Assembly: GCA_051530055.1 (NCBI GenBank)
Contig: CM121343.1
Location: 2,728,001-2,792,000, forward strand
Reading direction: 5' to 3'
Origin: Neoechinorhynchus agilis
Lineage: Eukaryota; Acanthocephala
Length of the DNA stretch: 64,000 nucleotides
Shown here: positions 25,006 to 37,830 of the stretch, piece by piece
Layout of the letters: each line of letters begins with the position of its first letter
Position numbering within the stretch: position 1 is the stretch's first letter
The notes under the pieces: generated by a model
What the model saw: the letters and a program-made list of their open reading frames with translations, nothing else
Databases searched by the model: none
Told to the model about the DNA's origin: nothing
Made by a program: the position numbers and the translations under genes

Positions 25006-28000
25006 CGATGCACAGCCTTAAGAAATCGTTTTTGGTGATCGCGTATTTCACTGGCCCTGCCGGATTTGGTGAGTTTTGTCAATCGATAGATCCGCCATGT
25101 CTCTTGGAGCACGACTGCAGCGCTTTCCCTTAGCTATAAGAGCAATATTCGTGTTAATCTTATCGTGAATTGCATGATTTGCGCTTACCCGTTTGTTTAA
25201 TTGAGAATCCATTACAAAATTATGTACATGCTTTTCGGCCCGCGTAAGTTCAAGCTTTCTAGTCAAGACAGCCACCATCGTTGCAGTGCATGAGACTCCC
25301 TTTAGATCAAGAGATTCCATAAGTTTAAGGACGATTAAAAACTTGGTTACCATCATAGCTGAAACGACGCAAATTGTACGACCACAATAAGTTTGAGGCA
25401 CAATGTCGCCATATCCAACAGCGAGAAAGGTAACAGAAATGAGCCACATTGAGTTTAGGATATTTGAATGTCGTTCCGGGTCATGCCTTCTAAAGATCCG
25501 AAAGTGATATTGTATTTTAAAATGAAAACACTTAAAACGTTCACCTACAATTCACATGCTCTGATAGTCCAGCTTGCAATCATGAACAGTGTAAGTACAA
25601 ACGTGATAATCACAGTGCCCGGACAAATCGTCATTAGAGCTTTAACAACGAATTGAGAATTGATATCGATTCTATTAAGTGCTCCGATGCTTCTGCTGGA
25701 CGCATCTGTAAACATCCTACTGTGTAGAAGCATTACCCTGCATATCAAGTAGAGACGCATGAACATGGGCAACGACAGGAACAAATCCAACGACATGGCA
25801 TGATTTTGTCCATTGTTCATCGTCCCCTCTTCTGCAGGAGGCAACAAATAACTTATGTAGTGTGTAAATGGTACTGGATGAATACTGCAGACCATGAATT
25901 CGAGAAAAAATTTAATCGCTCGGTCGGCGCTGACTGCAATTTGCCAGTCCTCAACGCCATTGTCAACCATAAAAAGCTAAAGTTGCCACTTTTCTTTGAT
26001 CAACAATCAGCCACTCAACTACTCACTTGCACTTCCAAGGCGTGATATGCCGTGACCAACATCAACAAAAATATCGTGGATATTGTGATGCAAGTTTTTA
26101 TGACTAGAGAAAATATGCTTTCCTAAAATCGCGTACTGTCGAAATAATTCACACTGAACGCAAAACAACAACAACAACAACAACAACGCAATGAATACTC
26201 AATAGAAATACTTTTTTGACAAATTCTTAGCTTTTGAAAATAATCGCCCATTGTATTAATTGCGACCAATTGCACTTCACCCAAAATATCTTTATCCTCT
26301 TTAAATCAACAAAAAATCAATTGTATTAATATTAGTAAGTCTCAAAAATAAATCGCAGCAATCGTCAATTACTTTGATCAATACCCTCGTCCAACAAAAT
26401 ATTTCTATCAGAGAATCAACGATTCAGAAAGATAAGGCACTCTTATTTGAAAAAATAAATCGCAGCCAACAAAATATTTCTATCAGAGAATCAACGATTC
26501 AGAAAGTAAGGCACTCTTATTTGAAAAAATAAATCGCAGCAATCGTCAATTACTTTGATCAATACTCGTCCAACAAAATATTTCATCAGAGAATCAACGA
26601 TTAGAAAGTAAGGCACTCTTATTTGAAAATAAATCGCAGCAATCGTCAATTACTTGATCAATACCCTCGTCCAACAAAATATTTCTATCAGAGAATCAAC
26701 GATTCAGAAAGTTAAGGCACTCTTATTTGAAAAAATAAATCGCAGCAATCGTCAATTACTTTGATCAATACCCTCGTCCAACAAAATATTTCTATCAGAG
26801 AATCAACGATTCAGAAAGTTAAGGCACTCTTATTTGAAAAAATAAATCGCAGCAATCGTCAATTACTTTGATCAATACCCTCGTCCAACAAAATAACAAA
26901 CCCCCCAACAAAAATTTCTATCAGAGAATCAACGATTCAGAAAGTTAAGGCACTCTTATTTGAAAAAATAAATCGCGCAATCGTCAATTACTTTGATCAA
27001 TACCCTCGTCCAACAAAATATTTCTATCAGAGAATCAACGATTCAGAAAGTTAAGGCACTCTTATTTGAAAAAATAAATCGCAGCAATCGTCAATTACTT
27101 TGATCAATACCCTCGTCCAACAAAATATTTCTATCAGAGAATCAACGATTCAGAAAGTTAAGGCACTCTTATTTGAAAAAATAAATCGCAGCAATCGTCA
27201 ATTACTTTGATCAATACCCTCGTCCAACAAAATATTTCTATCAGAGAATCAACGATTCAGAAAGTTAAGGCACTCTTATTTGAAAAAATAAATCGCAGCA
27301 ATCGTCAATTACTTTGATCAATACCCTCGTCCAACAAAATATTTCTATCAGAGAATCAACGATTCAGAAAGTTAAGGCACTCTTATTTGGGTCTTCACCC
27401 TGCAAATAATATTTTATTAAAGACGTTCTGTGAACCTTGTGGGTTTCGTCCACAGTTCTAAAAAACGAGTAAACAATTATTTACCGGGTTAAACCCTAAA
27501 TAACACTTCCAATCATGGCAATGAGTGATAAAGATATTCCTCCGTTCTGATCGGAACGTTTATAAATTCCATCGAGGCGAAAAATCATAAAAGCGATTAT
27601 TGGTATATTGTACTGGTCGCGACCAATTATTTCTCCATTAAACCAATGTTTAGCAAATTTAAACGTCTAAAATCCACAAAAAGCCATAAAAAATCGATCA
27701 TTGCTTGCACATTCATTGCGACCAATAATTGTTAATTTAGACCTATCTTTAATTTTTAGATCTTCTGAATTCCACGGAAACTAAATCGCTGCAATCGTCC
27801 ACCATTGAATCAATCGCGACTAATAATTGTTCGCAATTAAACCAAATTTAAATTTTTTAAAACTCTTATGGACCTAAAACCCCGTAGTAAGTCTTTTAGT
27901 TTTTAGAATAGATTTGTTTAAAATATAAATTACCTTTGAGTAGATTTCAGCGAGGCTTAATTCGGTTTCGGTGATCATTAGAAGGAGACCCGATAAGGCA

Positions 28001-28436
28001 AAGCAGAGTGAAACGTCCGTTATTTTGCATTTCTTTTTGAACAGGACTTTCCTTCGTCTTAGGCGATCATATTCTTTTTTGGCTGCTCGTTGTTTCTTCG
28101 ATGATACTCGTGTGCTCGGAGGCACGTCGATTGCTTTTCGCGTGCTTGGCACTATCAACTGTTGATCTCTGCTGTCACCTGAAATGAGACGGAACCGAAT
28201 GTCGTCGATGAACATAAGATAAAATGATAGCTCTTTTTTTATCGTCTGCTTTTGGCCGAATAGAAAAATTCACAGGGATAGAAGCTGTAATTACCTGTGG
28301 TTTTCATATTGCTATCCTTTTTAGAAGAAGTATAATTTTGATAGAGTGTAGAGTCACTGCTTGCGGAGACTGGCTCGAAGAATGTAGTACAGCTTTCATT
28401 GAGCCTGATTCCACTGGCGATTGTTGCTGCCGTCAT
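25006..28436 (-). CDS. Small-conductance calcium-activated potassium channel (SK/KCNN family)
   Basis: SK channels are voltage-independent K+ channels opened by calcium through bound calmodulin. Exons on the minus strand: 28436-28295, 28178-27934, 26122-26027, 25976-25549, 25489-25351, 25299-25189, 25133-25006, all in phase, giving 429 codons so far. Recognisable parts: cytoplasmic N-tail; S1 start (LMITETELS); S2; [14 protein letters not shown]4-S5 ([27 protein letters not shown]); pore helix and filter ([13 protein letters not shown]); S6 with [20 protein letters not shown]; then the calmodulin-binding start ([25 protein letters not shown]). The rest of the calmodulin-binding domain and the coiled coil are not found after 25006; the next possible exon (from 24970) does not resemble the family. 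An intron of 1.8 kb (26123-27933) holds a 108-bp array, while the other introns are 50-116 nt. Confidence 0.9.
26348..27390. repeat. 108-bp tandem array in an SK channel intron
   Basis: About nine to ten units of 108 bp (AAATAAATCGCAGCAATCGTC ... GAATCAACGATTCAGAAAG ... AAGGCACTCTTATTTG) fill the largest SK intron. Copies between about 26400 and 26650 have several deletions; later copies are nearly identical, apart from one with a short AACAAACCCCCCAAC insertion at about 26900. Confidence 0.9.
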
Positions 28437-30757
28437 TCTTATGTGATATTCTTGTCAAAACGGATCCTGACTGTGTGTATGACAGATCGAATAGAGATAA
28501 AAGTATTTGCAACGCATCAGCACGCACACACCAAGTTACTCCGCAACTCTCTTGCAGACATAATATAATGAACGGTTACGTTTCCTAACATCAAAACCAT
28601 TACTCACATCATTAGCATCCGGAAAGGATCGCTACGACTGTCGAGTGGCAGAGTCGTCGAGATCGAAAATTCATTTCATTCGAAAGGAACCTTAAAAATC
28701 AAAAAAACCCATAATATTGATGTTCTTCTTCTATTAATTCACCAAACCATTCACACTTTCGGTGCCTACTACCAATTAGAAGTCGAATAATTATGAAACC
28801 GACCAAACACAATCTCTCGTCCTATTTACATTTTAAGCAGTTTGATCTGTGATCTTCTATGAGGAACATACCCATCAAAAGGTAAAACGGATCAGGTTTT
28901 AATGTCAAAGTGACGTTTAGCACTTTCCATTTCTCCATGTTGATGTGATTGCACCACTAATGATGCCCCAAAACGCCATGGAATATCACATTAGGCAAAA
29001 CTCACGGTCCCGGCCCTCTAGGAATTTAATGTTTAATACGAACGTGCAAACGTCTGTCTCGAAATAGAAGAGAATTAGGACAGGATTTTAAGAGAGAAAA
29101 GTACTTTTGTGCTAGTCGCAATCTTGAGGAGGTAGATCGATATGCATTTTGCTACTACCAACGCAGTGAATAATACGCAGAGACGGTGAAGCCAGACTTA
29201 AAATAACTATTAAGCCTTTCTTAAGTCCTTAGAATTAACATAAATAGTCCGGTAGTAAAACAAACCTTACATTAATCTCGTGATTAACTTCTCACCTTTT
29301 AAATCATTGGGAAAAACACGCATTTTAGCCCTATTCAAGGACACAATAAAAAAAATTTTGTTATAAAGCTTAAATACTATTTATTATAACGACTCCTACA
29401 GACACTCAGTAAAGTGCAAATATTTAAAATTTTTGTGGATTCTTTAAAATGCGAAATTAATAACGGTTAAAATTAAACATTCGTCCCGTTCTGCCTTAAT
29501 TCTATTGAAAAGGAAAAATTAACGCTCGGACCAATTTCGATATCATTCATAATTTCACTCATAAACCAGGCCAATGAGTATCTAACGTAAATCCATAGAT
29601 CTATTTTATCTAAAATTTATTAGTTGATTAATCCATGCGAATTATTAATTTATCCAGCAACGTTCAAAACAGCAGTCGGCGAGGCATCGATGCTTTTTGT
29701 CTCAGTAATTAAATACATTTTCAGTAATAAAAACATAATTGCGATCATTACGCTTCAATCAATCTCAAATAGAACGCGATATTAAAATAATTCACGAGAT
29801 TGAAGTATCCCATTCCCAAGTTAGTGCATTTCCAGTAAACATGAAATACTGATTAAATATAATCGATATTTCATCTCAAAATGCCATTTTAAAAACAAGA
29901 GTTTATTAGGTATTGGAGTTCTGAACGACTATTATTACCTCGATAAGTAATTAAAAAAGAATATTAGAATTCTATACTCCCCGATGTGGTGTTTGATAAC
30001 ATCAAACATGCGAACTAATTCAATTCCCCTTAGAGATCTGGAATTATGGAAGGGCAAACCATTCGTAAAACGAAATCTTAAAATATCGCTTTTATGCCCA
30101 AAAATAAATCCGTTAAAGCTAAATAAATCAAGAAGATAATCTTTATGCGCCACAGGGAACAATAGTGTTAAATATTCAGGACAACGCGAGATATGATATT
30201 AAAACTATTATATTCTTAATGAGTAAAAAATACGATATGCAAACAAAGGGTTGTCGATGTCTTCATCCAGTAAAGAATTCGCTCGATTAAAGACGATTCG
30301 AACCTTGTCGAGTTCATCACTTAAGTTTGTCAGTTATAAAAGACGAATTGATAATGAACCCAATGAGCTTTGAAACGTCTTTAATCGAAAAAAATATTTA
30401 CCCGGTGGAGACCGAAATAACACACTTCTAAAGCACTGATTTGTCATGAGCAAAACAGTTGAATTCACAGGTTAAATTTAATCATTTCATGAGAAGAAAT
30501 AAACAGTCATTTCCTATTTTTGTTTATTACATCTGAATGATAAGTTCAGAAACTTTATCACCAATCGAAGATCAAAAGTGAGGCGTTTCCTTAGTCGACA
30601 TTTTTAATACTTTGAGAAAAGTCCGACGACATTTTCATTTATATTCTTTTTCTCTATACGGCGAGTTTTTCCCTCCTCGAGATTTATAAACATGCAAATT
30701 TTCGAGGCCTCACCCACCTTATCAAGCATTGCTTGTAAGTTTTTTCAAATGTGAATT
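28437..30757. other. Large spacer upstream of the SK channel
   Basis: AT-rich and about 2.3 kb long. No open frame of recognisable family, no RNA gene and no clear repeat were seen. It should contain the SK promoter and any leader exons. Confidence 0.4.
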
Positions 30758-31785
30758 TTGTTTGGTGGTTGAGAAAATAGATTTACAAACAACCTTAAGA
30801 AGTCGGACAAGTTAATGTCTATTTTCTCAGTCACCAAACAAAATATATCCATGAACAACGTCTTGACAATCACAAGAATAATCCGACAACGAGTAATATT
30901 TGCAGTTGATTAGCTGAGGTTGGGCAATCAGTTCATAAAGAAAATATTCTAGCATTTTAAAAAGTGTCTTATTGTTTGGTGGTTGAGAAAATAGATTTAC
31001 AAACAACCTTAAGAAGTCGGACAAGTTAATGTCTATTTTCTCAGTCACCAAACAAAATATATCCATGAACAACGTCTTGACAATCACAAGAATAATCCGA
31101 CAACGAGTAATATTTGCAGTTGATTAGCTGAGGTTGGGCAATCAGTTCATAAAGAAAATATTCTAGCATTTTAAAAAGTGTCTTATTGTTTGGTGGTTGA
31201 GAAAATAGATTTACAAACAACCTTAAGAAGTCGGACAAGTTAATGTCTATTTTCTCAGTCACCAAACAAAATATATCCATGAACAACGTCTTGACAATCA
31301 CAAGAATAATCCGACAACGAGTAATATTTGCAGTTGATTAGCTGAGGTTGGGCAATCAGTTCATAAAGAAAATATTCTAGCATTTTAAAAAGTGTCTTAT
31401 TGTTTGGTGGTTGAGAAAATAGATTTACAAACAACCTTAAGAAGTCGGACAAATTAATGTCTATTTTCTCAGTCACCAAACAAAATATATCCATGAACAA
31501 CGTCTTGACAATCACAAGAATAATCCGACAACGAGTAATATTTGCAGTTGATTAGCTGAGGTTGGGCAATCAGTTCATAAAGAAAATATTCTAGCATTTT
31601 AAAAAGTGTCTTATTGTTTGGTGGTTGAGAAAATAGATTTACAAACAACCTTAAGAAGTCGGACAAGTTAATGTCTATTTTCTCAGTCACCAAACAAAAT
31701 ATATCCATGAACAACGTCTTGACAATCACAAGAATAATCCGACAACGAGTAATATTTGCAGTTGATTAGCTAAGGTTGCGAGTTT
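30758..31785. repeat. 214-bp tandem array, each unit holding a hairpin
   Basis: Units start near 30760, 30974, 31188, 31402 and 31616, exactly 214 bp apart and almost identical. Each unit contains TTTGGTGGTTGAGAAAATAG and, about 40 bp later, its near complement CTATTTTCTCAGTCACCAAA, so each can form a stem of about 20 bp. Identical 86-codon minus-strand frames in four units reflect the copying. The last unit ends abruptly after GATTAGCTAAGGTTG. Confidence 0.9.
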
Positions 31786-32078
31786 CTTATTGTTTGTTCT
31801 GCAGATATCTGAAAACGCATTTTAAAAACTTGCTTTTAAAAATCTCGTGTTACCGAGTAATTTAATTTTTCCTCAATCCCCAAAGTAACCCAAAAGATCA
31901 AACAGAAAAAACATATAAATTAATCTCATCAAAGCAAATTAAGCAGCGAATCGCGGTAATGAGTTAGAAGATCAAAAACTGATAAGAAAAAGTTAACACG
32001 AATGATCTTAAAGGGCACGACTAAAATAGAAATTAAGGATTTATCCAATAGTAGAAGGATGCTAGATTTTTTTGCGGT

Positions 32079-32945
32079 TTAAATTAATTGTTTGACTTTT
32101 GGATCCTTTGAGACTTCGTACAAGTGTTCAATGCACTGATCTAAGACTTGATCTTTTAATTTAGTCGTAATGGATTTCATAACCTCGACATTTAACCATT
32201 CATTTCTATATTCTCGTTCCAATTGCAATTGAGCTTCTTCAACTGCCGCTTGATATTCTAATTGTTTCGCGAATGTATTGTAGATAATCAAATTTCGTTC
32301 TCTAAGTTCCGATTCAAGCTGCAACGCCACAGTTTCTCGTTTCGCATCCGCCATTAACTCATAGACAACAGGAGCACGTTCAATCTTATTAATTAAATCC
32401 ATTCGATGCTCAATCCATCGACGTTTGTTCTCAATCGATTCCAAAAGCTTACGATAACGCTCAGCTCGATTTTTATCAACGTAGGCACTAACGAGTGACT
32501 TTTAAAAATACCGAGCTCATACCAAAAAAAAGCCACTAAACGTAATCCGTGGACCAAAGAACTTATGAATACTAGCTAACAAAATAATGATGGCTAAACT
32601 TTGATTTGTATTGAACCATATAATGTAGAATTCTTTTGATAACATTAAATTGATCAATCCAAGCGAAAAAACGTAAGGTCCAGTAACTCCAGTTTTTTCA
32701 TAGAAAAATGTAAACCATTCGTCCGGAATAAATCCGAGACGAACTCGAGCCGGTTCCGTATTCGCTTTTGGATTAGGGAAGCCAATCAGGTCACGTTCAG
32801 GACCGTCGTGCTCATAGAAATGATTTACGGTCGCTTTAGCACTACTCACTGACGAAATGGTTCTTGTAAATCCTTTAAACCACAATCCACTCAATAACTG
32901 AGAACACTTTTGAACAGACCGAAAATGAAAAGAGCCGTTGAACAT
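32079..32945 (-). CDS. Mitochondrial ATP synthase F0 subunit b
   Basis: Subunit b is the peripheral stalk that holds F1 against F0 in the mitochondrial inner membrane. Two exons, 32945-32542 and 32487-32079, joined by a 54-nt phase-2 intron, give 270 residues, a normal length. The start is ATG 32945; the frame opens one codon earlier only with GTG. The first about 35 residues are basic and hydroxylated without acid residues, like a mitochondrial targeting signal. Then come the family blocks PERDLIGFPNP, RLGFIPDEWF, two hydrophobic stretches (about residues 89-105 and 112-130), and a long charged helical tail (ENKRRWIEHRMDLINK, ELRERNLIIYNTFAKQL, EYRNEWLNVEV). It is a single-copy type gene with no nearby partner. 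Confidence 0.92.
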
Positions 32946-33249
32946 CACAAAAGATGTCGACGGTTCAAGAATTTTTTCAGCTCAATCAATTCACGTTCTT
33001 TCCGCTCTCAATTTTACACCGAAATCCGCACAGATTTGATGACGTCAAAACCTATCTTCATTCGAAAACCAAGCGGATTTAGCGATTTGTCTCGCTGAAA
33101 ACATTCAACTGATACTCTGCTGAAGTGCGTTTCCAAATTGAAGATCTTTTCATTTTAAACCAATAATTCAAAGGCGGCTTAAAGAAGCTTAAAAATTTCA
33201 ACGCGATCAAATCATCCCAAGGGCATCCAAACCGACATGAGTCCAACTC

Positions 33250-34480
33250 ACCTTCTCATTTTCGTATTTCAATCAAAAACGCGAGAAATGCTCCATTCAG
33301 CCAAAACGTTGCCTTCGAATACTTAAATATCGAATGGCTAATTTTTAAACAATTCGATGCTGATCAGTTTACGTCGCTATCAATGCTTTAAAGTGCACTT
33401 TTCGGTAACTCTCAGCCTCAGATCAAACTTAAATTATAAATTAGAATCCTGAGTAAACCGAAATCAAAAACGCGAGAAATGCTCCATTCAGCCTAAACGT
33501 TGCCTTCGAATACTTAAATATCGAATGGCTAATTTTTAAACAATTCGATGCTGATCAGTTTACGTCGCTATCAATGCTTTAAAGTGCACTTTTCGGTAAC
33601 TCTCAGCCTCAGATCAAACTTAAATTATAAATTAGAATCCTGAGTAAACCGAAATCAAAAACGCGAGAAATGCTCCATTCAGCCTAAACGTTGCCTTCGA
33701 ATACTTAAATATCGAATGGCTAATTTTTAAACAATTCGATGCTGATCAGTTTACGTCGCTATCAATGCTTTAAAGTGCACTTTTCGGTTACTCTCAGCCT
33801 CAGATCAAACTTAAATTATAAATTAGAATCCTGAGTAAACCGAAATCAAAAACGCGAGAAATGCTCCATTCAGCCAAAACGTTGCCTTCGAATACTTAAA
33901 TATCGAATGGCTAATTTTTAAACAATTCGATGCTGATCAGTTTACGTCGCTATCAATGCTTTAAAGTGCACTTTTGGTTACTCTCAGCCTCAGATCAAAC
34001 TTAAATTATAAATTAGAATCCTGAGTAAACCGAAATCAAAAACGCGAGAAATGCTCCATTCAGCCAAAACGTTGCCTTCGAATACTTAAATATCGAATGG
34101 CTAATTTTTAAACAATTCGATGCTGATCAGTTTACGTCGCTATCAATGCTTTAAAGTGCACTTTTCGGTTACTCTCAGCCTCAGATCAAACTTAAATTAT
34201 AAATTAGAATCCTGAGTAAACCGACATGAGTCCAACTCACTTTCTCATTTTCGTATTTCAATCAAAAACGCGAGAAATGCTCCATTCAGCCAAAACGTTG
34301 CCTTCGAATACTTAAATATCGAATGGCTAATTTTTAAACAATTCGATGCTGATCAGTTTACGTCGCTATCAATGCTTTAAAGTGCACTTTTCGGTTACTC
34401 TCAGCCTCAGATCAAACTTAAATTATAAATTAGAATCCTGAGTAAACCGACATGAGTACAACTCACTTTCTCATTTTCGT
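33250..34480. repeat. 190-bp tandem array
   Basis: Six units (CAAAAACGCGAGAAATGCTC ... CTCAGCCTCAGATCAAAC ... GAATCCTGAGTAAACCGA) begin near 33276, 33467, 33657, 33846, 34036 and 34262. A flank of about 40 bp (CATGAGTCCAACTCAC ... TTTTCGTATTTCAATC) occurs before the first unit, before the sixth and after the last. This suggests an earlier, longer unit or an insertion between units five and six. Units differ by only a few bases. Confidence 0.9.
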
Positions 34481-34484
34481 ATAC

Positions 34485-35860
34485 GGCCGGCAAATATTTC
34501 AATTTAATGTCAAAGCAAACATTTTTATTTATTGTTCCTCTGGAGTATAGCACAGAATATCATAGTTTTAACCTTAAACATTTTCTAACGAAAGTTTAAG
34601 GCGGAAATATCCATTTACCCAACATATTGCGGATGCTATTAATGGATCAAAAAGATTACCATCATCAGTAGGCTTAAAAGAAAATTTCTATAATTCTTCA
34701 CCGGTCCACATTTTGCGAATGGAGCATTTTAGTTTAGAGCGCGAGTAATGCGTTTCTCTCTAAACGTCACGCTCGTGAGTTTTTCTCAGTGGAGAATTGT
34801 AGAGTACTTGAATTTGTTAATGAGTGTAGTGCTCACTTTTTGCATGCATTTAATTCTTTAATTCAGTACAAAGTAAAGAGTTGTTAGTTCCAAGAATAGC
34901 GGAATTGTTTGTCTTTTGAGAACAGGACTTGGAATGTTACTATAAAGTCTTGATTTCTCTAAATGATTCGTATTTTCGTCGTGGCAACCTCGGACTGAGT
35001 GCCAGATTAAAGTGTGAAGTTTGAAATTAAGCAATCTCTCGGACCGCGAATGATATTTTTAGTCGGAAATTGTATTCAATTGAGAAGTTTCAATTTGTTG
35101 ATTTTCAAAATGCGAACCATTTTTGAGTAATCAGATTTTATCTATTTTATTGTAATTTTTTAGTGACTGTAACTATATCCGCTTTACCGCCAACAAAAAA
35201 ATGGTTCCAATTGCTGCCGCTTCCGGAATATCCAAACGTTAGAATCGAGATTACTGTAGTACAAAATTGGAAATCGCCAAGACTGTTCAGAAATTGAATT
35301 GATCACCGATTCAGCCTGAAAACACTTTGCACTGGTCTTAAAATCGCAGCATTAACCGGTTATATTATGCATTCATTACTAGTCCCTTAGGATCGCTTGT
35401 TAAGCTACGTTTTTAAAAGCCTGATAGCTTTGCGCCCGGATCCTTTCTAACTATTATATGGACTTTCGGCTTGAGAACAATTTAAACCGTTTGGATACCT
35501 TATAATAACACGTTTATTTGTTAATTAACAAAGAAAATAACCCATTTATCTTTGGGTCCTTAAAAAAACACTCGAATTTGCAGGAGATTAATTTCGGTAC
35601 TTCTTTAAGATTCGTTTAAAGATTTGAAGAATCCTTTTTCTTAGGTAAGTAAAATTGTTTTTAGTTTGTTAGTTGGCTTTGGTTGGACGGTCACAGGACT
35701 AAAATGTTGAATTTTGCCATTTTTATGCACTTAAAAAAACAGTTTGGCCGTTTTTTATTTTAAGTTTAAAATTGAAAAACTGCAAGACGATGTCCAAATT
35801 CAGCGCCGTTTAAATATTTTTAACTGTTTGAAGTGATTGAACTGTTCAGAAAAAGTTCGT
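34485..35860. other. Spacer
   Basis: Non-coding, AT-rich, with no recognised gene, RNA or repeat family. Confidence 0.4.
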
Positions 35861-35863
35861 TAT

Positions 35864-36624
35864 TTTATGGAGCATTCAAAAATTGAATTGATTTTTTTGT
35901 TTTAAAATCTTCGATTGGTTTCGAAAGCACACAATCTTATACGCCTTTTGATCAAGGTTGTTAAAGTGCATTAGTCGGAAAATACTTCAACGACCTTGAT
36001 CAAAACGCGTACCAGTTTGTGTAGCTTCGAAACCAATCAGATTCAATAAATTCATTTTAATTTTTGAACATTCCATAAAACAATTAGTATATTCGAATGT
36101 ATTTACGTTTTGAAGAACTTTGAATGTGGAAAATCTGCTTTAAAATCAACAAATTATAGAGAAAATCCATCGGAATGGTAAATTTTGACTTGTGGTGGTG
36201 AAGATAATCACCAGGTTACAAATCATTTTTTATTGTACTGAAATATTTCGAAAGAGGAAACCTCGCTTTCTCAATCATCTAAAAAGGTTTTTGGTTATGG
36301 TTCTTTTCTATGTTTTGTCTATTAGACTCGGTCTTTCGAAATATTTCATCAAATGATTTGTACAAGTCAAAATTTACCATCCCGATGGATTTTTTCTATA
36401 ATTTATTGATTTTAAAGCAGATTTTCCACATTCAAAGTTCTTTAAAAACGTAAATACATTTAAATATACTAATTGTTTTATGGAGCATTCAAAAATTGAA
36501 TTGATTTTTTTTGTTTTAAAATCTTCGATTGGTTTCGAAAAGTTCTTTAAGACAGTGACGCATAGCCGAAACCAATCGAATTCAAAAAAATCATTTTAAT
36601 TTTTGTAAGCTCCATAAAACAACG
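35864..36624. mobile_element. Nested palindrome: two foldback copies flanking a second foldback
   Basis: An outer foldback X (35864-36083; ends TTTTATGGAGCATTC and GAACATTCCATAAAAC) occurs again, shorter, at 36472-36624. Between them lies foldback Y (about 36083-36472), whose arms of about 120 bp pair outside-in (TGTATTTACGTTTTGAAGAA against TTCTTTAAAAACGTAAATAC; ATCCATCGGAATGGTAAATT against AATTTACCATCCCGATGGAT). The entire 760 bp reads nearly the same on both strands. The core of Y recurs at the right edge of the window (63818 onward), so Y is an independent mobile family. No coding. Confidence 0.8.
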
Positions 36625-36877
36625 AATTTTATGAACAGGTTAAAAATGTTCAAACGGCGCTGAAAATGATCTGGGAAGCGGAATCTGAATGTATAAGCTT
36701 ATAACCGAACGGTCATCGACATCAAGAAAAGCTTAATTTGCGGTGAGCTAAATGAAAAAAAAATACGGTTTCGAATCTGGAAGAATTCATTGTATGGCAC
36801 GCAACGGATGGAGTTCAACGTGTTTGAGACGGGGATTTTTCGCGCAAAAGTCGCCAACCGTTCTTGTGTCGTTTTTT

Positions 36878-36879
36878 AG
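36878..36879 (+). promoter_or_regulatory. Putative trans-splice acceptor of cysteine string protein
   Basis: GTCGTTTTTTAG ends at 36879, 11 nt before ATG 36891, the same spacing as in rabconnectin-3. Confidence 0.55.
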
Positions 36880-36890
36880 AACTCGACGCA

Positions 36891-37605
36891 ATGAGATACA
36901 GTCGAAGGTCATCGTAAGTTAGGTGGTCACTTAGATTTTGGTATCCACGAGGACTGTTTCAGAAGAACTAAATTGGGTCAGCCAAGTCTTTACGAGGAAT
37001 TGGGTGTAAATCAAGACTCGAATGAAGATGAGATCAAAAACGCGTATAGAAAGGTATTTTATTGAGTTTTTTTGTGTCCTCGCACCTTTCGAATATAGCT
37101 GGCGCTTCGATTTCACCCGGATAAGAATCCCAATGATCCTGAAGCAGTTGAACGATTCAAATCAATAAACAAGGCTTACCTCGTCTTGTCTGATCCGAAT
37201 AAACGGAAGGTTTACGACGTGTACGGTCAGATGGGTTTAAATATGGTTAATCAAATAGGAGAGGACAATATAAATTTGTTCTTAATAAGCCAGAGCCGTA
37301 TATTCAAGATCTTCGTTGTTATGACATTTTTGCTGAGTGCTTGTTGTTGTGGATGCTTTTGCTACTGTTTCTGCTGCTGCAACTTTTGTTGCGGTAAATT
37401 CCAACCGAAAGAGGTAAACAGTTACCGGTTCATTTTACACTAACAACCATTGAACATTCGTCGATAGAAAGAAGATGAAGAAATGACGGTCACTTCCCAA
37501 TGCGACGAAGAAGAGTTCAATGCCAAATCGCCCAAATCCTACAATGAACCAATTGTGCTGGGAACTGGCGAAAATAACACAAGCGGCGGTCTTGGTGGCA
37601 CTTGA
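36891..37605 (+). CDS. Cysteine string protein (DNAJC5 family), synaptic vesicle co-chaperone
   Basis: Cysteine string protein is a palmitoylated J-domain protein on synaptic vesicles that works with Hsc70 and SGT to keep SNAP-25 folded. Four exons: 36891-36913, 36963-37053, 37099-37413, 37468-37605; introns of 45-54 nt; 188 residues, close to the usual about 200. The J domain (about residues 14-80) has [32 protein letters not shown] with the essential HPD, and [14 protein letters not shown]. The linker IGEDNINLF is followed by the cysteine string ([18 protein letters not shown], about 12 cysteines). The C-tail is acidic. The first eight residues include serines in a basic setting (RYSRRSS), where the PKA site of the family lies. 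The gene is followed by the 289-bp array. Confidence 0.95.
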
Positions 37606-37830
37606 CCTCTCAAAAGTGGCAGATTCCTCGTTTTTGAACATGCTACTATAAGCAACAATATATCGAGTCTGAACGATTGTGGACTATTATGTTTATTGCC
37701 TACGAGAGAGAGAGAGATTGAAGTCATATCAATTGGGCTTTCGAAATGGTGGAAGGTGAACTTTTCATCTCTTCTAACAAACACCACGGCATTTAAACGA
37801 ATTATTAAGACCGAAAAGTGTAATCCTTTT

